A stretch of 64,000 bases of DNA from Martinezella dioscoreae (lineage in GTDB: Bacteria > Pseudomonadota > Alphaproteobacteria > Rhizobiales > Rhizobiaceae): the NCBI RefSeq assembly GCF_009176305.1, contig NZ_BLAJ01000002.1:806001-870000 (forward strand), given 5' to 3'. The position numbers were made by a program, and so were the translations under genes. The notes under the pieces are model-generated. The model did no database searches and was not told the origin of the DNA. It saw only the letters and a program-made list of their open reading frames with translations. This document shows positions 27,489 to 37,223 of this stretch, piece by piece (positions within the stretch are counted from its first letter, which is position 1; every line of letters begins with the position of its first letter).

Positions 27489-28811
27489 TCAGGCATGCGG
27501 CGGCAAAGGAACGTCCGCCAGTTTGGTCTTGATCCAATCCGAAATACGATAATAGCGCAGCGTCAGCTTCGGACCATAATTCATATAGAAGGGAGCCGCT
27601 GAAAGCGGCTCCAGCTTCAGCGACAGGTCTTTTTCCGGCACGCCTCTGGCCCATTCCGAGAGGATACCGCCGAGCATGCTTCCTGTTGGCACGCCGCGGC
27701 CAGACAGGCCCGTCAGCGCCACGACGCCTGGTGCCAGATCGTAGAGGCGGGGGATGGTGCGGTATTGCATGTCCAGCTCGCCAAACCAGAAATATTCCCA
27801 GCGGATCTCCTGTTTGATCTGCGGATGCAGCCATTTCAGCCGGTCGCTCATGACCTGCCGCGTATAGTCCATGTCGCGGCCGCGCCGTCCCATCGGGAAC
27901 ATGGAGGCGACGATCCGGCCTTCGGCATTGTATTTGTAGACATAGATATCGCCACGTCCATCATGGATGGTGGTGTTGCGCGGCAGCACCGACAGCCGCT
28001 CGTCGTCGGAAAGCGGCTGGGTAGCGGCGACGAAGACCCTCTGGATCTTGAAGGTCCGATCGAGTTTCGGCCAGCCGCCGACGGTATAGGCGCCCGTCGC
28101 GAAGATCACCTTGTCGGCAATGACTTTCCCTTTCAGCGTGCTGACCGCCCAGCCGCCCGCCACGCGCTCGCATCCGGTCACTGGCGAATCGGTGTGAATG
28201 ACGCCGCCTTCCTGGATGACGGCACGTGCGAGACCACGAGAATAGCCGAGGGGATTAAGATGGCCGGCCTCTTCATGCAGCCAACCGCCGTGAAAGCGCG
28301 GGCTGCCGGTGATCGCTGCAACCTCGTCCCTGCCGATGGCCCGCGTTTTCGCGCCGACAGCATTGTAGGTGCGAACCTTCTCCTCGATTGTCTTCATCAA
28401 GCCGGGGTAAAGCGCGCCCATGACATAGCCGTTCTGCTGCCATTCGCATTGGATCTGGTACTGCCGGATCATGCTGGAGACACGGTCGTTGGCGCGCGTC
28501 TGCCGGGCGATCAATCGCTCGGCCCAGGGCTCGCCCAGCATGGAGCGCAGTTCCGGCAGGCTGTAATGGGTGAAAGTCGGCGTGCAGTGCCCGGCGTTAC
28601 GGCCAGAGCCGCCGAAGCCGATTTCCTCCTTTTCGAGAAGTACGACGCTTGTGCCGCTCTTCGCAAGCTCAAGAGCGGTGGTCAGGCCCGTATAGCCGCC
28701 ACCGACAATGCAGACATCGACCTTGATCGTGCCTTCCAGCTCCGTTGTATCGGGTGCGGGGGCAGCGGTGGCATACCACAGGGTTGTTTTGAACGGCGAA
28801 AATTTTGTCAT
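27489..28811 (-). CDS. FAD-dependent oxidoreductase (PuuB/gamma-glutamylputrescine oxidase-like)
   Basis: The 440-residue DAO protein has VDVCIVGGGYTGLTTALELA (about 31-50) with the following GFGGSGRNAGH flavin-attachment-type region, and C-terminal GLSGRGVPTGSMLGGILSEW. The layout resembles gamma-glutamylputrescine oxidase and related amine oxidases. It is the last gene of the MarR-linked unit, ten bases after the DppC-type permease. It probably deaminates an imported amine, opine or amino acid derivative. Confidence 0.82.
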   Translation of the reverse strand: MTKFSPFKTTLWYATAAPAPDTTELEGTIKVDVCIVGGGYTGLTTALELAKSGTSVVLLEKEEIGFGGSGRNAGHCTPTFTHYSLPELRSMLGEPWAERLIARQTRANDRVSSMIRQYQIQCEWQQNGYVMGALYPGLMKTIEEKVRTYNAVGAKTRAIGRDEVAAITGSPRFHGGWLHEEAGHLNPLGYSRGLARAVIQEGGVIHTDSPVTGCERVAGGWAVSTLKGKVIADKVIFATGAYTVGGWPKLDRTFKIQRVFVAATQPLSDDERLSVLPRNTTIHDGRGDIYVYKYNAEGRIVASMFPMGRRGRDMDYTRQVMSDRLKWLHPQIKQEIRWEYFWFGELDMQYRTIPRLYDLAPGVVALTGLSGRGVPTGSMLGGILSEWARGVPEKDLSLKLEPLSAAPFYMNYGPKLTLRYYRISDWIKTKLADVPLPPHA

Positions 28812-28820
28812 CCCGCATCC

Positions 28821-29720
28821 TCAGTGCAGATCGCTGCGGGCATCGAGCGCATCGCGCAGGCCGTCGCCGATGAAGTTGAAGCTGGTGACGGCGAGCGTGA
28901 TGGCGACGCCCGGGACGATGGCCAGCCATGGTGCGCTGGCGAGATATTGCTGGGCGCCGTTCAGCATATTGCCCCAACTCGGGAGCGGCGGCTGGATACC
29001 GTAGCCGAGGAAGCTGACATAGGCTTCGAGCAGGATGGCGCGGGCGACCGTCAGCGTAGCGGCGACGATGATCGGGCCGATGGCGTTCGGCAGCAGTTCG
29101 CGAAACATGATCCATCTGTTGGAGAGGCCGAGCATGCGCGCGGCGAGCACGAAATCGCGTTCGCGCAGCGATCGTACTTCCGCCTCGACGATGCGCGCGG
29201 TCTCCATCCAGCTCGTCACCGCGATGATGACGGTGATCATGAAGGGGCTCGGCTTGATGAAGGCGGCCAGCGCCAGCAGCAGGAAGATGCTGGGAAAGGA
29301 CAGAAAGGCATCGACGAAGCGCATCAGCAATATCCCGATGCGCCCACCGTAATAGCCCGCCACCACGCCGATCACCGTGCCGGTCAGTGTGCTGAGCACC
29401 ATCGCGAAGAAGCCGACGAGGAGCGAAATCCGGCCTGCCATGAACAGGCGTACAGCAACGTCGCGCCCAAGCGGGTCAGTGCCGAAAATATGGTAGCCGG
29501 CCGTAAAGGGCGGTGCGAAACGAGCCCGCAGGTCGATATAGAGCTCGTCATAGGGAAGCAGTGACGGCCCGAGCAGGCAGGCAAGGACTATGAGCGTGAT
29601 CATGGCCACGCCGAGGAGCGCGAGCCTATGGCGGACGAAACGGCGCAAAGTCCGATTTTGCCACCAGCGCGAATGGGCGAATAATGATTGCGAAAGGGTT
29701 GCGGGGGAGGAGGAAGACAT
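28821..29720 (-). CDS. Dipeptide/opine-type ABC permease (DppC type)
   Basis: The ATG at 29720 gives 299 residues; a longer frame would overlap the upstream permease. It has the N-terminal segment RRFVRHRLALLGVAM, FGTDPLGRDVAVRL typical of DppC/OppC, about six membrane segments and the EAA loop (LRERDFVLAARMLGLSNRWIMFRELLPN). It pairs with the DppB-type permease ten bases upstream. Confidence 0.9.
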   Translation of the reverse strand: MSSSSPATLSQSLFAHSRWWQNRTLRRFVRHRLALLGVAMITLIVLACLLGPSLLPYDELYIDLRARFAPPFTAGYHIFGTDPLGRDVAVRLFMAGRISLLVGFFAMVLSTLTGTVIGVVAGYYGGRIGILLMRFVDAFLSFPSIFLLLALAAFIKPSPFMITVIIAVTSWMETARIVEAEVRSLRERDFVLAARMLGLSNRWIMFRELLPNAIGPIIVAATLTVARAILLEAYVSFLGYGIQPPLPSWGNMLNGAQQYLASAPWLAIVPGVAITLAVTSFNFIGDGLRDALDARSDLH

Positions 29721-29730
29721 GGCGTTTCTC

Positions 29731-30681
29731 CTAACCAAGCCGGACGCGCGGATCGACGAAGGCGACGAGCAGATCCGCAAGCAGATTGCCGATCAGCACG
29801 AAGATTGCCGAGAACATCAGGAGGCCCATGACGACCGGATAGTCGCTGTAGCCAAGGCTATCAAGGAAAAGCCGGCCCATTCCCGGCCAGGTGAAGACGG
29901 TCTCCGCCACCAGAGCACCACCGAGAATGGTCGGCAATTGCAGGCCGGCAAGCGTGATCATCGGCAATAGCGCGTTGCCGACGACATGGCGCATCAGGAC
30001 GCGCCGGGGCGAGAGGCCCTTGGCCCTGGCGGTGCGTACGAAGTCCTGGTTGATGACCTCGAGCGTGGCTGTGCGCATGTAGCGGCTCCAGACCGCGATG
30101 TTGACAAGCGCAAGCACGAGGCTCGGCATGATCAGATGGATCGCATAATCACCGAGCGAGCCGTTGCCGACCGTGTACATGTTGCCCGCCGGCAGCCATT
30201 TCAGCTTCAGCGAGAAGATATAGATGGCGACGAGACCGAACCAGAAGGTCGGTATCGACAGCGCCACCATGGCGCCGACGGTGGCGCTGTAATCGAAGAT
30301 CGAATAGCGGCGGGTTGCCCCCTTGATGCCGATCCAGGTGCCGATCGCGATCGAGATCACCATCGATGTGCCCATCAGTAGCAGCGTGGCGAAGAGATGG
30401 CCGAAAATGATCGACAGTACCGGCTGGTTGTCGCGGTAAGAGCGGCCCCAGTCGCCCATCAGCAGATGTCTCAACCAGTCGAGATATTGGATCGGCAGCG
30501 GCCGGTCGAGGCCCATCTGTGCGGCGATCCTGTCGAGCGCTTCCTTGGTCATGCCTGGCGTCAGAGTATATTGCGACAGCGGACCGCCGGGAGCGAGGGT
30601 AAGTACGGCAAAGCCGATCATCGATACGAGGAGCAGCAGCACCAGGCTCTGCCACAGGCGGCTCAGGAGATAGCGCAACAT
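29731..30681 (-). CDS. Dipeptide/opine-type ABC permease (DppB type)
   Basis: The 316-residue permease starts MLRYLLSRLWQSLVLLLLVSMIGF and has six membrane segments, the DppB-type GLDRPLPIQYLDWLRHLLMGDWG periplasmic loop and the coupling segment QDFVRTARAKGLSPRRVLMRHVVGNAL. It forms the membrane channel with the DppC-type partner. The matching ATPase is encoded about 5 kb upstream at 35348-36994. Confidence 0.9.
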   Translation of the reverse strand: MLRYLLSRLWQSLVLLLLVSMIGFAVLTLAPGGPLSQYTLTPGMTKEALDRIAAQMGLDRPLPIQYLDWLRHLLMGDWGRSYRDNQPVLSIIFGHLFATLLLMGTSMVISIAIGTWIGIKGATRRYSIFDYSATVGAMVALSIPTFWFGLVAIYIFSLKLKWLPAGNMYTVGNGSLGDYAIHLIMPSLVLALVNIAVWSRYMRTATLEVINQDFVRTARAKGLSPRRVLMRHVVGNALLPMITLAGLQLPTILGGALVAETVFTWPGMGRLFLDSLGYSDYPVVMGLLMFSAIFVLIGNLLADLLVAFVDPRVRLG

Positions 30682-30759
30682 GGCATTCGTCTCCGATGGT
30701 TGCGGAATGTGAAGCGATCAGCCCTTCGATGCTTCGGCCGAAGGGCTGGAACGAGCAGC

Positions 30760-32433
30760 CTATGCCTTGGCCCAATACCAGGTGCCCACATTCCAGCTGT
30801 CGATGCGCACATTGATGTTGGGAGTGACGTTTTCGACCCCCACCTTATGGCCGCGTACGGTCGCATACTGGAATAGCGGCAGGAAAGGCAGGTCGTGGCG
30901 CATGATCTCCTGGATCTTCTGGTAGACCTTCTTGCGTTCCTCCGGCACGAAGATCTGGCCGCCTTCCGCAAGGAGCTTGTCGACCTCCGGATTGGCATAT
31001 TGCCAGGAGTTCTGGCCGGCTCCGCCCTTGGCGGTGATCGCCGAGGAACGGAAATAATCGGAGGTGTCGGGATCGGAGCCGGTCTGGAAGTTGATGCCGA
31101 CGATGACGGAATCGAACTTCGACATTGTCCAATAATCGCCCCACATGACCGCCGGCGGCAGGTTGGAGATGGTAAGCTCCACGCCGATGTCCTTGAAGGT
31201 CTGCTGCATGAACTGCTGCACCTGTTCGCGGATATGATTGCCGGCGGTGGTGGAGTTGGTGAAGGAAAGCTTGACGCCGTCCTTCACGCGAATGCCGTCG
31301 GGACCGGGCTTCCAGCCGGCGTCGTCAAGGATCTTCTTGGCCTTGTCGGTACTGAATTCCTGCTTCGGCAGGTCCGGATTATAATAGAAGGACTGCTGCG
31401 GGATGTAGCTCTCGGTCGGTGTCGGCAGGCCGTAGTAGAGCGCATCGATGATCGTCTGCTTGTCGATCGCGTAGTAGAGCGCCTCGCGCACCGCCGGGTC
31501 CTTGAATTGCGGCTTCTCCATGTTGAAGCCGACGGATTCGACGGTTGCGGCCGGAACGACGGCAACGGCCTTCCCATCCAGCCCCTTGGCCTCGTCATAG
31601 TGATCCGGGGTGATCCATTGCAGGCCGACGACGTCGATATCGCCGGTCTTGAACTGCGTATACAGAACCGTCAGGTCGGGAACATACTTGTAGACCAGGG
31701 TTTCGAGATAAGGGCCGGTGCCGAAATAGTCGGTATTGGCAGCGAGCGTAATGTGATCGCCGGGGACGCGCTCGACCCATTTGAACGGGCCGGTGCCGAT
31801 GGGTGCATTGTTGAAGGGGGCGGTGTTCTTGTCCTTCTCCGCACCAAGGATATGCTTTGGCACGATGAAGGTCATGGCGAGGATCGAGGGGTAGGGCGCA
31901 AACGGCTTTTCCATCCGCCAGGTGATTTCCGTCGGCGAGACGACAGTCAGGTCGCGTACCAGCTCATGGCCAGTCTTGCGCCAGCTGCGGAAGTTCGGAT
32001 CGACCATAAGTTCGAGGGTGAACTTGACGTCTTCTGCGGTGAACGGTGTGCCGTCATGCCACTTCACGCCATCGCGCAGCTTGATCTTCCAATGAAGACC
32101 GTCGGCCGAGATGCCGCCGTTTTCGACCGTCGGAACTTCGGTTGCAAGCGAAGGGGAAAACTTGCCCTCCGGGGTGACGGTAAAGAGCGGATCGAAGACA
32201 CTGAAATGGATGCCCTCATCGACTTCGATGTGGATCAGATGCGGATTGAAGACGGTCGGCTCCTGCGAGAAGCCGATAACTAGCTGGCCGGTCGGCTTGG
32301 CGGGAGGTGCCGCGAAAGCCTCGCCGCGACCGAGGATATTGGGCATGATCAACCCGGAGGCACCGAGTGCCATCATAGTCAATGCCTGGCGGCGGGTTGG
32401 TTTCAGGAGGATGGTGTCATTTGCATCGGTCAT
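30760..32433 (-). CDS. Peptide/opine ABC substrate-binding protein (family 5)
   Basis: The 557-residue family-5 binding protein carries a twin-arginine-like leader (PTRRQALTMMALGASG, about 12-27) ending near GEAFAAPP. Family features include VIGFSQEPTVFNPH, LKLRDGVKWHDGTPFTAEDVKFTLE and NAPIGTGPFKWVE. It captures oligopeptides, opines or similar molecules in the periplasm. The flanking FAD oxidases and an SDR argue for an amine- or amino-acid-containing ligand rather than a free peptide. Confidence 0.88.
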   Translation of the reverse strand: MTDANDTILLKPTRRQALTMMALGASGLIMPNILGRGEAFAAPPAKPTGQLVIGFSQEPTVFNPHLIHIEVDEGIHFSVFDPLFTVTPEGKFSPSLATEVPTVENGGISADGLHWKIKLRDGVKWHDGTPFTAEDVKFTLELMVDPNFRSWRKTGHELVRDLTVVSPTEITWRMEKPFAPYPSILAMTFIVPKHILGAEKDKNTAPFNNAPIGTGPFKWVERVPGDHITLAANTDYFGTGPYLETLVYKYVPDLTVLYTQFKTGDIDVVGLQWITPDHYDEAKGLDGKAVAVVPAATVESVGFNMEKPQFKDPAVREALYYAIDKQTIIDALYYGLPTPTESYIPQQSFYYNPDLPKQEFSTDKAKKILDDAGWKPGPDGIRVKDGVKLSFTNSTTAGNHIREQVQQFMQQTFKDIGVELTISNLPPAVMWGDYWTMSKFDSVIVGINFQTGSDPDTSDYFRSSAITAKGGAGQNSWQYANPEVDKLLAEGGQIFVPEERKKVYQKIQEIMRHDLPFLPLFQYATVRGHKVGVENVTPNINVRIDSWNVGTWYWAKA

Positions 32434-32510
32434 GATCGTTCCCCTTTTTGTTGGTAGGATTCGGCTGTTTTTCTCTTTCGTCTTTGTATTGTCTGCTTGG
32501 TTCGGAGAGG

Positions 32511-33842
32511 TCAGAAACCACTGATCAGTTCGATCTTCGAACCGTCATGGAAGCGGGAAAAGCGGAAGTTCTTGCGATCCACCACTGGCGGCTTGCCGGT
32601 GACGATGTCGGCCATCAATCGTCCGGCCGCAGGCCCGATGCCGAAGCCGTGGCCGGAAAAGCCGGTGGCGATATGAAAGCCCGGAATGCTGTCGATCGCA
32701 TCGATCACCGGCACGGCATCCGGTGTCACGTCGATATAACCTGCCCAGCGCTGAGCGATCTCGGCCTTCTCGAAAACCGGAAAGGCTTTCTTGAGGTTGG
32801 TGAGCGCCGCATTCGAAAGCTTGGTGGAGGGTTTGGGGTCGAGAACGCGGCAATATTCGAAGGGGCTTGCCTCCTCCATCGCCCACCGATTGGGAATGCG
32901 CGCTTCGTCGAAGAACCGGCCGGAAACGCGGAAGTTCAGCGAGCGCCACTCCTTTTTCAGCGCCGGCAGGAACTTGCCGGCGTAGCGGAAGGAGCTCGGT
33001 ACGATGTCCACGATGTTCTCATGGCCCGAAGCGATGGTGTAGCCGCCATCCTGACGCTTGCGCAGGGCAAAGCCGCTCGCCCAGATGGCTTGCTCGGGGC
33101 CGCCATCCAGCGGCTTGGTGCGCAAGACGGAATTCATCACCTTCAACTGCGGCAGATCGAGCCCGAACATGCCGGCAAACAGGCTTGACCAGGCGCCGCC
33201 GGCAAGCACGACGGCCTTGCAGGCGATGGGGCCACGTTCGGTGATGACGCCGGAGATGCGGCCGCCGGCGGTCTCGATGCCACGCACGGCGCATTCGGTC
33301 AGAATGGAAGCTCCCTTGTCGCGGGCGGCCTCGGCAATGGCGGGGGCGGCACGCTGCGGCTCGGCACGGCCGTCGGCGGCGGTAAAGAGCGCACCCTTGA
33401 GCTCCATCTGCGTGCCGGGAAAGAGGTTCTTGAATTCGGCGCCGCTGATCATGCGGCTTTCCAGCTGGTAGCCTTCCAGATTGCTGTTCCAGCGCTCATG
33501 ATCGGCATATTGCTTGTCATCCGCGCAGGTGAAGATGATGCCGGCGCGCTTGTAGCCGGTGTCGCGGCCGGTACGTCTGTCGAGCGTGCTCCAGATGCGC
33601 AGGGCCTCCGCCATGAGGGGCACTTCGCGCGGATCACGCCTGGAAATGCGCACCCAACCCCAGTTGCGGCTCGATTGCTCCTGGCCGATGCCGCCCTTCT
33701 CGCAAAGCGCGACCCGCAGACCCCGTTCGGCAAGTTCCAGCGTCGTCGAGGTGCCGATGATGCCACCGCCGATGACGACGACGTCGACTTCCTTGGGCAG
33801 TTCCGCATCCCCGTGAACGGGCACAACATAGGGGCCGGGCAT
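32511..33842 (-). CDS. FAD-dependent oxidoreductase (DAO family)
   Basis: The ATG at 33842 (443 residues) starts two bases after the SDR stop; an in-frame TTG at 33869 is less likely. The protein has VDVVVIGGGIIGTSTTLELAERG near residue 20-40, GIGQEQSSRNWGWVR after it, and C-terminal GFHIATGFSGHGFGIGPAAGR. It resembles sarcosine/opine-oxidase-type DAO proteins. It is the second FAD oxidase of this operon, which suggests sequential oxidation steps or two substrates. Confidence 0.84.
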   Translation of the reverse strand: MPGPYVVPVHGDAELPKEVDVVVIGGGIIGTSTTLELAERGLRVALCEKGGIGQEQSSRNWGWVRISRRDPREVPLMAEALRIWSTLDRRTGRDTGYKRAGIIFTCADDKQYADHERWNSNLEGYQLESRMISGAEFKNLFPGTQMELKGALFTAADGRAEPQRAAPAIAEAARDKGASILTECAVRGIETAGGRISGVITERGPIACKAVVLAGGAWSSLFAGMFGLDLPQLKVMNSVLRTKPLDGGPEQAIWASGFALRKRQDGGYTIASGHENIVDIVPSSFRYAGKFLPALKKEWRSLNFRVSGRFFDEARIPNRWAMEEASPFEYCRVLDPKPSTKLSNAALTNLKKAFPVFEKAEIAQRWAGYIDVTPDAVPVIDAIDSIPGFHIATGFSGHGFGIGPAAGRLMADIVTGKPPVVDRKNFRFSRFHDGSKIELISGF

Positions 33843-33844
33843 GG

Positions 33845-34549
33845 TCAGAAGGACTCCTCTAACTGGCAATTGATGGTAAATTCGGCAACGCTTGCCTCGT
33901 TCGGCAGCTCCATCAGCATGGAGATGATGCGGGCGAGGTCGCGCGGATCGGTCATCTCGCTATCGGGCTTGCTCGTAAGTCCGCGCGCCATGTCGGTCGC
34001 GACGAAGCCGGGGCAGATGGCGGTGGCGCGGATGCCAAGGTCAAAGCCGGTGTGGCGTATGGCGTGGGCCAGCGCGACCGCCGCGAATTTCGAGACGGCA
34101 TAAAGACCGGAATTCGCGGACTTCACCCGCTTTCCCGAGAGCGAAGCGACGATGATGACGCGGCCGCGACCGCTTGAAGCAAGGGCGCTCCATGCGGATT
34201 TTGCAAGTCTTCGCGGTGCCTTGACGTTCACCTCGAGCAGATCGTCGAGGTCGGCATCATCGGCTTCGATCACCGTCTTCGCGATGCCAATGCCGGCATT
34301 GGCGACGATCGCGTCGATGCGCCCGAAGGTGCGAAGCGTCCCTTCCACCCAGCGATCGGATGCGTCCGTATCGATGGCATCATAGGCAAAGGCGCTAACG
34401 TGCGCAGGGTCTGCCCAAGTGGGCATTTCAGGACGGCGCATGCCGAGCGAGAGCCGCCATCCCTTGGCGGCAAGTTCCTCGGCGAGTGCGGCGCCGATCC
34501 CCCGGCTGGCACCGGATATCATTGCGACCCGCTCGTCACTCATGCCCAT
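33845..34549 (-). CDS. Short-chain dehydrogenase/reductase
   Basis: The 234-residue classical SDR has the cofactor motif SGASRGIG (about 12-19), NAG in VANAGIG, a catalytic Ser in VASLSG and the YxxxK site in LYAVSKFA, followed by CPGFVATDM. It probably oxidises or reduces an alcohol/ketone generated in the pathway. It sits between the MarR gene (25 bases upstream) and the FAD oxidase. Confidence 0.9.
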   Translation of the reverse strand: MGMSDERVAMISGASRGIGAALAEELAAKGWRLSLGMRRPEMPTWADPAHVSAFAYDAIDTDASDRWVEGTLRTFGRIDAIVANAGIGIAKTVIEADDADLDDLLEVNVKAPRRLAKSAWSALASSGRGRVIIVASLSGKRVKSANSGLYAVSKFAAVALAHAIRHTGFDLGIRATAICPGFVATDMARGLTSKPDSEMTDPRDLARIISMLMELPNEASVAEFTINCQLEESF

Positions 34550-34574
34550 GTTTGCTCTCCCACGGTTTGCCGGC

Positions 34575-35057
34575 TCACGATTGCGCCACGATGCGCCGGT
34601 AAGTCCGGCGCAGTATGTCGATCAAGAGCCTGTGTTCTTCGTCGGTGATGTCGGAAAAGAATTCGCGTGATTGCTTGGTGACGATGGCACGCACACGTTT
34701 TGCCAGTTCGTGACCTTTTTCCGTGATGTAGAGTTCCTGGGCGCGGCTGTCGTCCGCCGACGTCTCGCGCGTAAGGAGATCATGTGCTTCCATCTGTTCG
34801 ATCAGCCTGCCGGTCGCCGAGCGGTCTTTCAGGATGATTTGCGCGATGGTGGAAGGCCGGATTCCCGGATTGTCGTCGACCAGGAACAGGGTAGTGATCT
34901 TTCCCGTTCCGCGGGCGACGTCCAAACCTTCCAGCTTCTCGTCCAGATCGCGCGAGACGGCGAGATTGATGCTGCGGATGTAAAAGCTCAGCGTATCCTC
35001 CAGGACGTCGATATCGATGTCCTTGACGGAAATTGGCAGGGCCTTGGTCGGCGGCAT
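34575..35057 (-). CDS. MarR-family transcriptional regulator
   Basis: The 160-residue protein has the MarR winged-helix core: IRPSTIAQIILKDRSATGRLIEQMEAHDLLTRETSADDSRAQELYITEKG (spanning about 68-117). Both the recognition helix and the basic wing are intact. It is the first gene of the SDR-oxidase-importer unit and probably autorepresses it in response to the pathway ligand. The leader carries an AAAGG ribosome site. Confidence 0.88.
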   Translation of the reverse strand: MPPTKALPISVKDIDIDVLEDTLSFYIRSINLAVSRDLDEKLEGLDVARGTGKITTLFLVDDNPGIRPSTIAQIILKDRSATGRLIEQMEAHDLLTRETSADDSRAQELYITEKGHELAKRVRAIVTKQSREFFSDITDEEHRLLIDILRRTYRRIVAQS

Positions 35058-35347
35058 GGCTCGGAACCTTTGAAAGGCAACGAAACGCCGTTCCCGCCAC
35101 CCCTAATGCGTGGCATGCGTGGCAGGTCCATGATCGTCTGCGGCGGATCGTCGCTGGAAATTTCATGCTCATGAAAGGACGGATAGTGGATAAATGCAAC
35201 TATTTTTTCGCCCAATCAGATAAAAAATAATCAGTGCGGAAGACTGCCCGTTTCTCAGGCATCAATCGCTGCTGGCGCGTGCACGAATGGTGGTAATTAA
35301 GCAGAAGCGGGCCGCATTCGGCGCCGCTATGCCTCGTTGGTGGACGT
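35058..35347. promoter_or_regulatory. Upstream region of the MarR operon
   Basis: This 290-base stretch holds no credible gene. It contains an AT-rich patch at about 35187-35232 (CAACTATTTTTTCGCCC and CAGATAAAAAATAATCAG) that is the likely promoter/operator of the MarR gene. The rest appears to be the untranslated tail of the ATPase gene; no clear terminator hairpin was found. Confidence 0.4.
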
Positions 35348-36994
35348 TTAGCCGACCGCTTCCCAGTCGCCGCCGGGGATGGCAGCCAACAGGTTTTGGG
35401 TATAGGCATGAGCCGGCGCACGGAAGATCTGCGAAGGCGGGCCACATTCGACGATCTCGCCCTTGTACATGACGGCGACTTCGTCACAGATCTGGCTGGC
35501 GACGCGCAGATCGTGGGTAATGAAGATCATCGCGACCTTGGTATCCTGCTGGATTTCGGCAAGAAGCTTGAGGATTTGCGCCTGGATCGAGACGTCGAGA
35601 GCGGAGACTGCCTCGTCAGCCACCAGCAGCACGGGGTCGAACATCAAGGCGCGGGCGATGCCGATGCGCTGGCGCTGGCCACCGGAGAACTCATGGGGAA
35701 AGCGGTCAAAGGCACCTTCGTCGAGGCCGACGCGCTTGAGAAGACGCAGCGCCTTCGCCTTGGCCTCATGCATCGACAGGCCGTGCGCCATCGGTCCAAC
35801 GGTGAGAATGCGGCCGATCGTATGGCGCGGGTTTAGCGAGGCGAATGGGTCTTGAAAGATCATCTGTATATAAAGACGCAATGGCCGGAACTCGTCGTCT
35901 GACAACGGAGCGATATCGCGGCCATCGAAGAGAATCCGACCACTGTCCGAGCTCAAAAGCTTCAACAGGACGCGGCCTAGCGAGGATTTTCCGGAGCCGG
36001 ATTCACCGACCACTCCCAATGTGCATCCCTTGCGGATCGAGAAGCTGACGTCGTTGACCGCCTGCACCGTCCGCGATTTTGACAGGAAGCCGCTTCCCGC
36101 TCGATAGGTCTTGTTGAGCTTATCGACTTCCAGCACCACGGGCGCTTCGGCAATGGTTTCGCGACCGGCGGTCGTCATGCGGGGAACGGCCGCGATAAGA
36201 CGCTGCGTATAGGGATGAACAGGCGCATTCAGCACCTGCGCCGCCGGTCCCTGTTCGACAAGATGCCCCTTCTCCATGACGATCACCCTGTCGGCAATCT
36301 CGGCGACCACCCCGAAATCATGGGTGATGAACATGACGCTCATCTTCTTGCGCGCCTGTATCTTGCGGATCAATTCGAGGATTTGGGCCTGCGTCGTCAC
36401 GTCCAATGCAGTGGTCGGTTCGTCGGCGATCAGCACATCCGGATCGAGCGCCAGCGCCATGGCGATCATCACGCGCTGACGCTGCCCGCCGGACAGCCGG
36501 AAGGGATATTGATGCTGGAGAAGATCCGGATCTGGCAGGCCGACTTCGCCGAGGAGTTCCTTCACCTTCTGTCGCCGGCTTTCCGGCGTGCCGATCTTAT
36601 GAGCATCGAGAACCTCGATGATCTGGTCGCCGATCGTCATCAGTGGATTGAGTGCCGAGAGCGGGTCCTGGAAAATGATCGAAACGGCTCGTCCCCTCAG
36701 GCTTTGAAGGGTGGCAGCGTCGGCGCTTACGAGGTCCACGCCCTTGAAGCGGATCGTACCCGCCGTTACTCTTATGATGGATGGCAACAGGCCCATGATC
36801 GCATTCGCGGTCACCGATTTCCCCGAACCGGATTCACCGATGATGCAAAGGATCTCGCCTTGCATCAGGTCGAAGGTGATATCCTGCACGGCATGCACGC
36901 GTTCCATGTTCTTCGGGAGGCTGACCGTCAGACCGCGCACGGAAAGTACCGGCTCGTTCGGCAGGACTCTATCTTGAGTATCGGATGGGATCAT
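35348..36994 (-). CDS. Dipeptide/opine ABC transporter, double ATPase (DppD-DppF fusion)
   Basis: The ATG at 36994 follows AAGGAGG by six bases and gives 548 residues. Two complete nucleotide-binding domains are present: Walker [14 protein letters not shown] (first) and [12 protein letters not shown] (second), each with LSGGQRQR or FSGGQRQR and Walker B ([22 protein letters not shown]). One chain thus supplies both ATPases for the DppB/DppC-type permeases at 28821-30681. It is upstream of the MarR gene with a 290-base gap, so it may have its own transcript. Confidence 0.92.
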   Translation of the reverse strand: MIPSDTQDRVLPNEPVLSVRGLTVSLPKNMERVHAVQDITFDLMQGEILCIIGESGSGKSVTANAIMGLLPSIIRVTAGTIRFKGVDLVSADAATLQSLRGRAVSIIFQDPLSALNPLMTIGDQIIEVLDAHKIGTPESRRQKVKELLGEVGLPDPDLLQHQYPFRLSGGQRQRVMIAMALALDPDVLIADEPTTALDVTTQAQILELIRKIQARKKMSVMFITHDFGVVAEIADRVIVMEKGHLVEQGPAAQVLNAPVHPYTQRLIAAVPRMTTAGRETIAEAPVVLEVDKLNKTYRAGSGFLSKSRTVQAVNDVSFSIRKGCTLGVVGESGSGKSSLGRVLLKLLSSDSGRILFDGRDIAPLSDDEFRPLRLYIQMIFQDPFASLNPRHTIGRILTVGPMAHGLSMHEAKAKALRLLKRVGLDEGAFDRFPHEFSGGQRQRIGIARALMFDPVLLVADEAVSALDVSIQAQILKLLAEIQQDTKVAMIFITHDLRVASQICDEVAVMYKGEIVECGPPSQIFRAPAHAYTQNLLAAIPGGDWEAVG

Positions 36995-37193
36995 GGAAGG
37001 CCTCCTTGCTCTGAACCAGCGAACACGCCCTCTCAGGGAGTGCTGACGAAATGCCAGAAGCAAGAAGAATGCCGGTATTGCTGCCCTCAAGGCAAGCGAA
37101 GGAAATTAATCGGCAGATTTTTGCCGTCCACCCGCGCTTCAGGCGATCAGTCGCAGCAACCTGTGGATATGGAAATCTCCGCCTATGCACATT

Positions 37194-37223
37194 TGCTATC
37201 GTTCAAACTGCTATCGTTCAAAC
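37194..37223. repeat. 15-base tandem direct repeat at the end of a permease gene
   Basis: TGCTATCGTTCAAAC occurs twice head to tail (37194-37208 and 37209-37223). The right copy covers the last codons and stop of the permease, so the left copy repeats the stop and tail in the untranslated region. It looks like a recent small duplication. Confidence 0.8.

Noticed and set aside
27765..29564. 599-codon plus-strand open frame
   Set aside because: Antisense to the FAD oxidase and DppC-type permease genes; rich in His, Asp and Glu as expected for reversed GC-rich genes.
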